64,000 nt of DNA. Source: Ailurus styani. Lineage: Eukaryota > Chordata > Mammalia > Carnivora > Ailuridae. The stretch lies in contig LNAC01000272.1 of assembly GCA_002007465.1 (NCBI GenBank), forward strand, positions 278,002 through 342,001. Reading direction: 5' to 3'. Of the stretch, positions 63,901 to 64,000 are shown piece after piece (position 1 is the first letter of the stretch; each line of letters opens with the position of its first letter). The position numbers were made by a program, and so were the translations under genes. Under the pieces are notes generated by a model. That model worked only from the letters and a program-made list of their open reading frames with translations. It searched no databases and had not been told where the DNA came from.

Positions 63901-64000
63901 AAACACTGGCTGGACATTTCCCAGAGCAAGTGTCCCAAGAAAACCAGGTAGAGCAGCATAATTCTTTCTGACATAGCCTGGAAGGCATGCAAGGTCATAT

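Overview
The window is nuclear DNA of a carnivoran, most likely a mustelid. It carries over 40 tRNA-derived Can-SINEs. Many have near-perfect target-site duplications and the head GGCGCCTGGGTGGCTCAGTG followed by GGTTAAAGCC, a form I associate with mustelids rather than dogs; mustelid is therefore an inference, Carnivora is firm. Three protein-coding genes are present in the order RAMAC (+), C15orf40 homologue (-), BTBD1 (-). As I recall, this matches human 15q25.2, so the locus looks like ordinary conserved synteny.

Layout. 1-5.1 kb: RAMAC, with a probable 5' noncoding exon (262-310), two coding exons (2688-2857 and 3946-4132, together exactly 118 codons plus stop) and a 3' UTR with several AATAAA signals. 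5.1-12.1 kb: intergenic DNA between the convergent RAMAC and C15orf40, holding SINEs, MIR, an old L1 and an MLT1-like LTR. 12.1-18.3 kb: C15orf40 on the minus strand, four coding exons, with exon 1 in a CpG island. 18.3-19.2 kb: short spacer with a MIR. 19.2-61.6 kb: BTBD1 on the minus strand, eight coding exons. Exon 1 lies in a second CpG island and its first codons fall in a 305-base assembly gap. 61.8-64 kb: BTBD1 upstream DNA, a possible LTR end and an old L1-like stretch.

Function. RAMAC is the activating subunit of the mRNA cap methyltransferase RNMT. The C15orf40 product is a DUF167/UPF0235 protein whose N-terminus looks like a mitochondrial presequence. BTBD1 is a BTB-BACK-PHR protein of the CUL3 substrate-adaptor type. 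They are neighbours, not a functional operon.

Most of the remainder is transposon debris in which order of insertion can be read: Can-SINEs inside Can-SINEs, SINEs inside MER2 inside L2, and L1 3' ends inside an older L1. Two places (32611-32968 and 36151-36321) look like polymorphic SINE insertions that were mis-assembled. The most interesting gene-level point is that intron 1 of C15orf40 lacks a GT donor at the position expected from the human protein. It must use either a GC donor or an in-frame GT 30 bases further on. I found no CRISPR array, no phage or bacterial feature, and nothing I can defend as a wholly new biological system.
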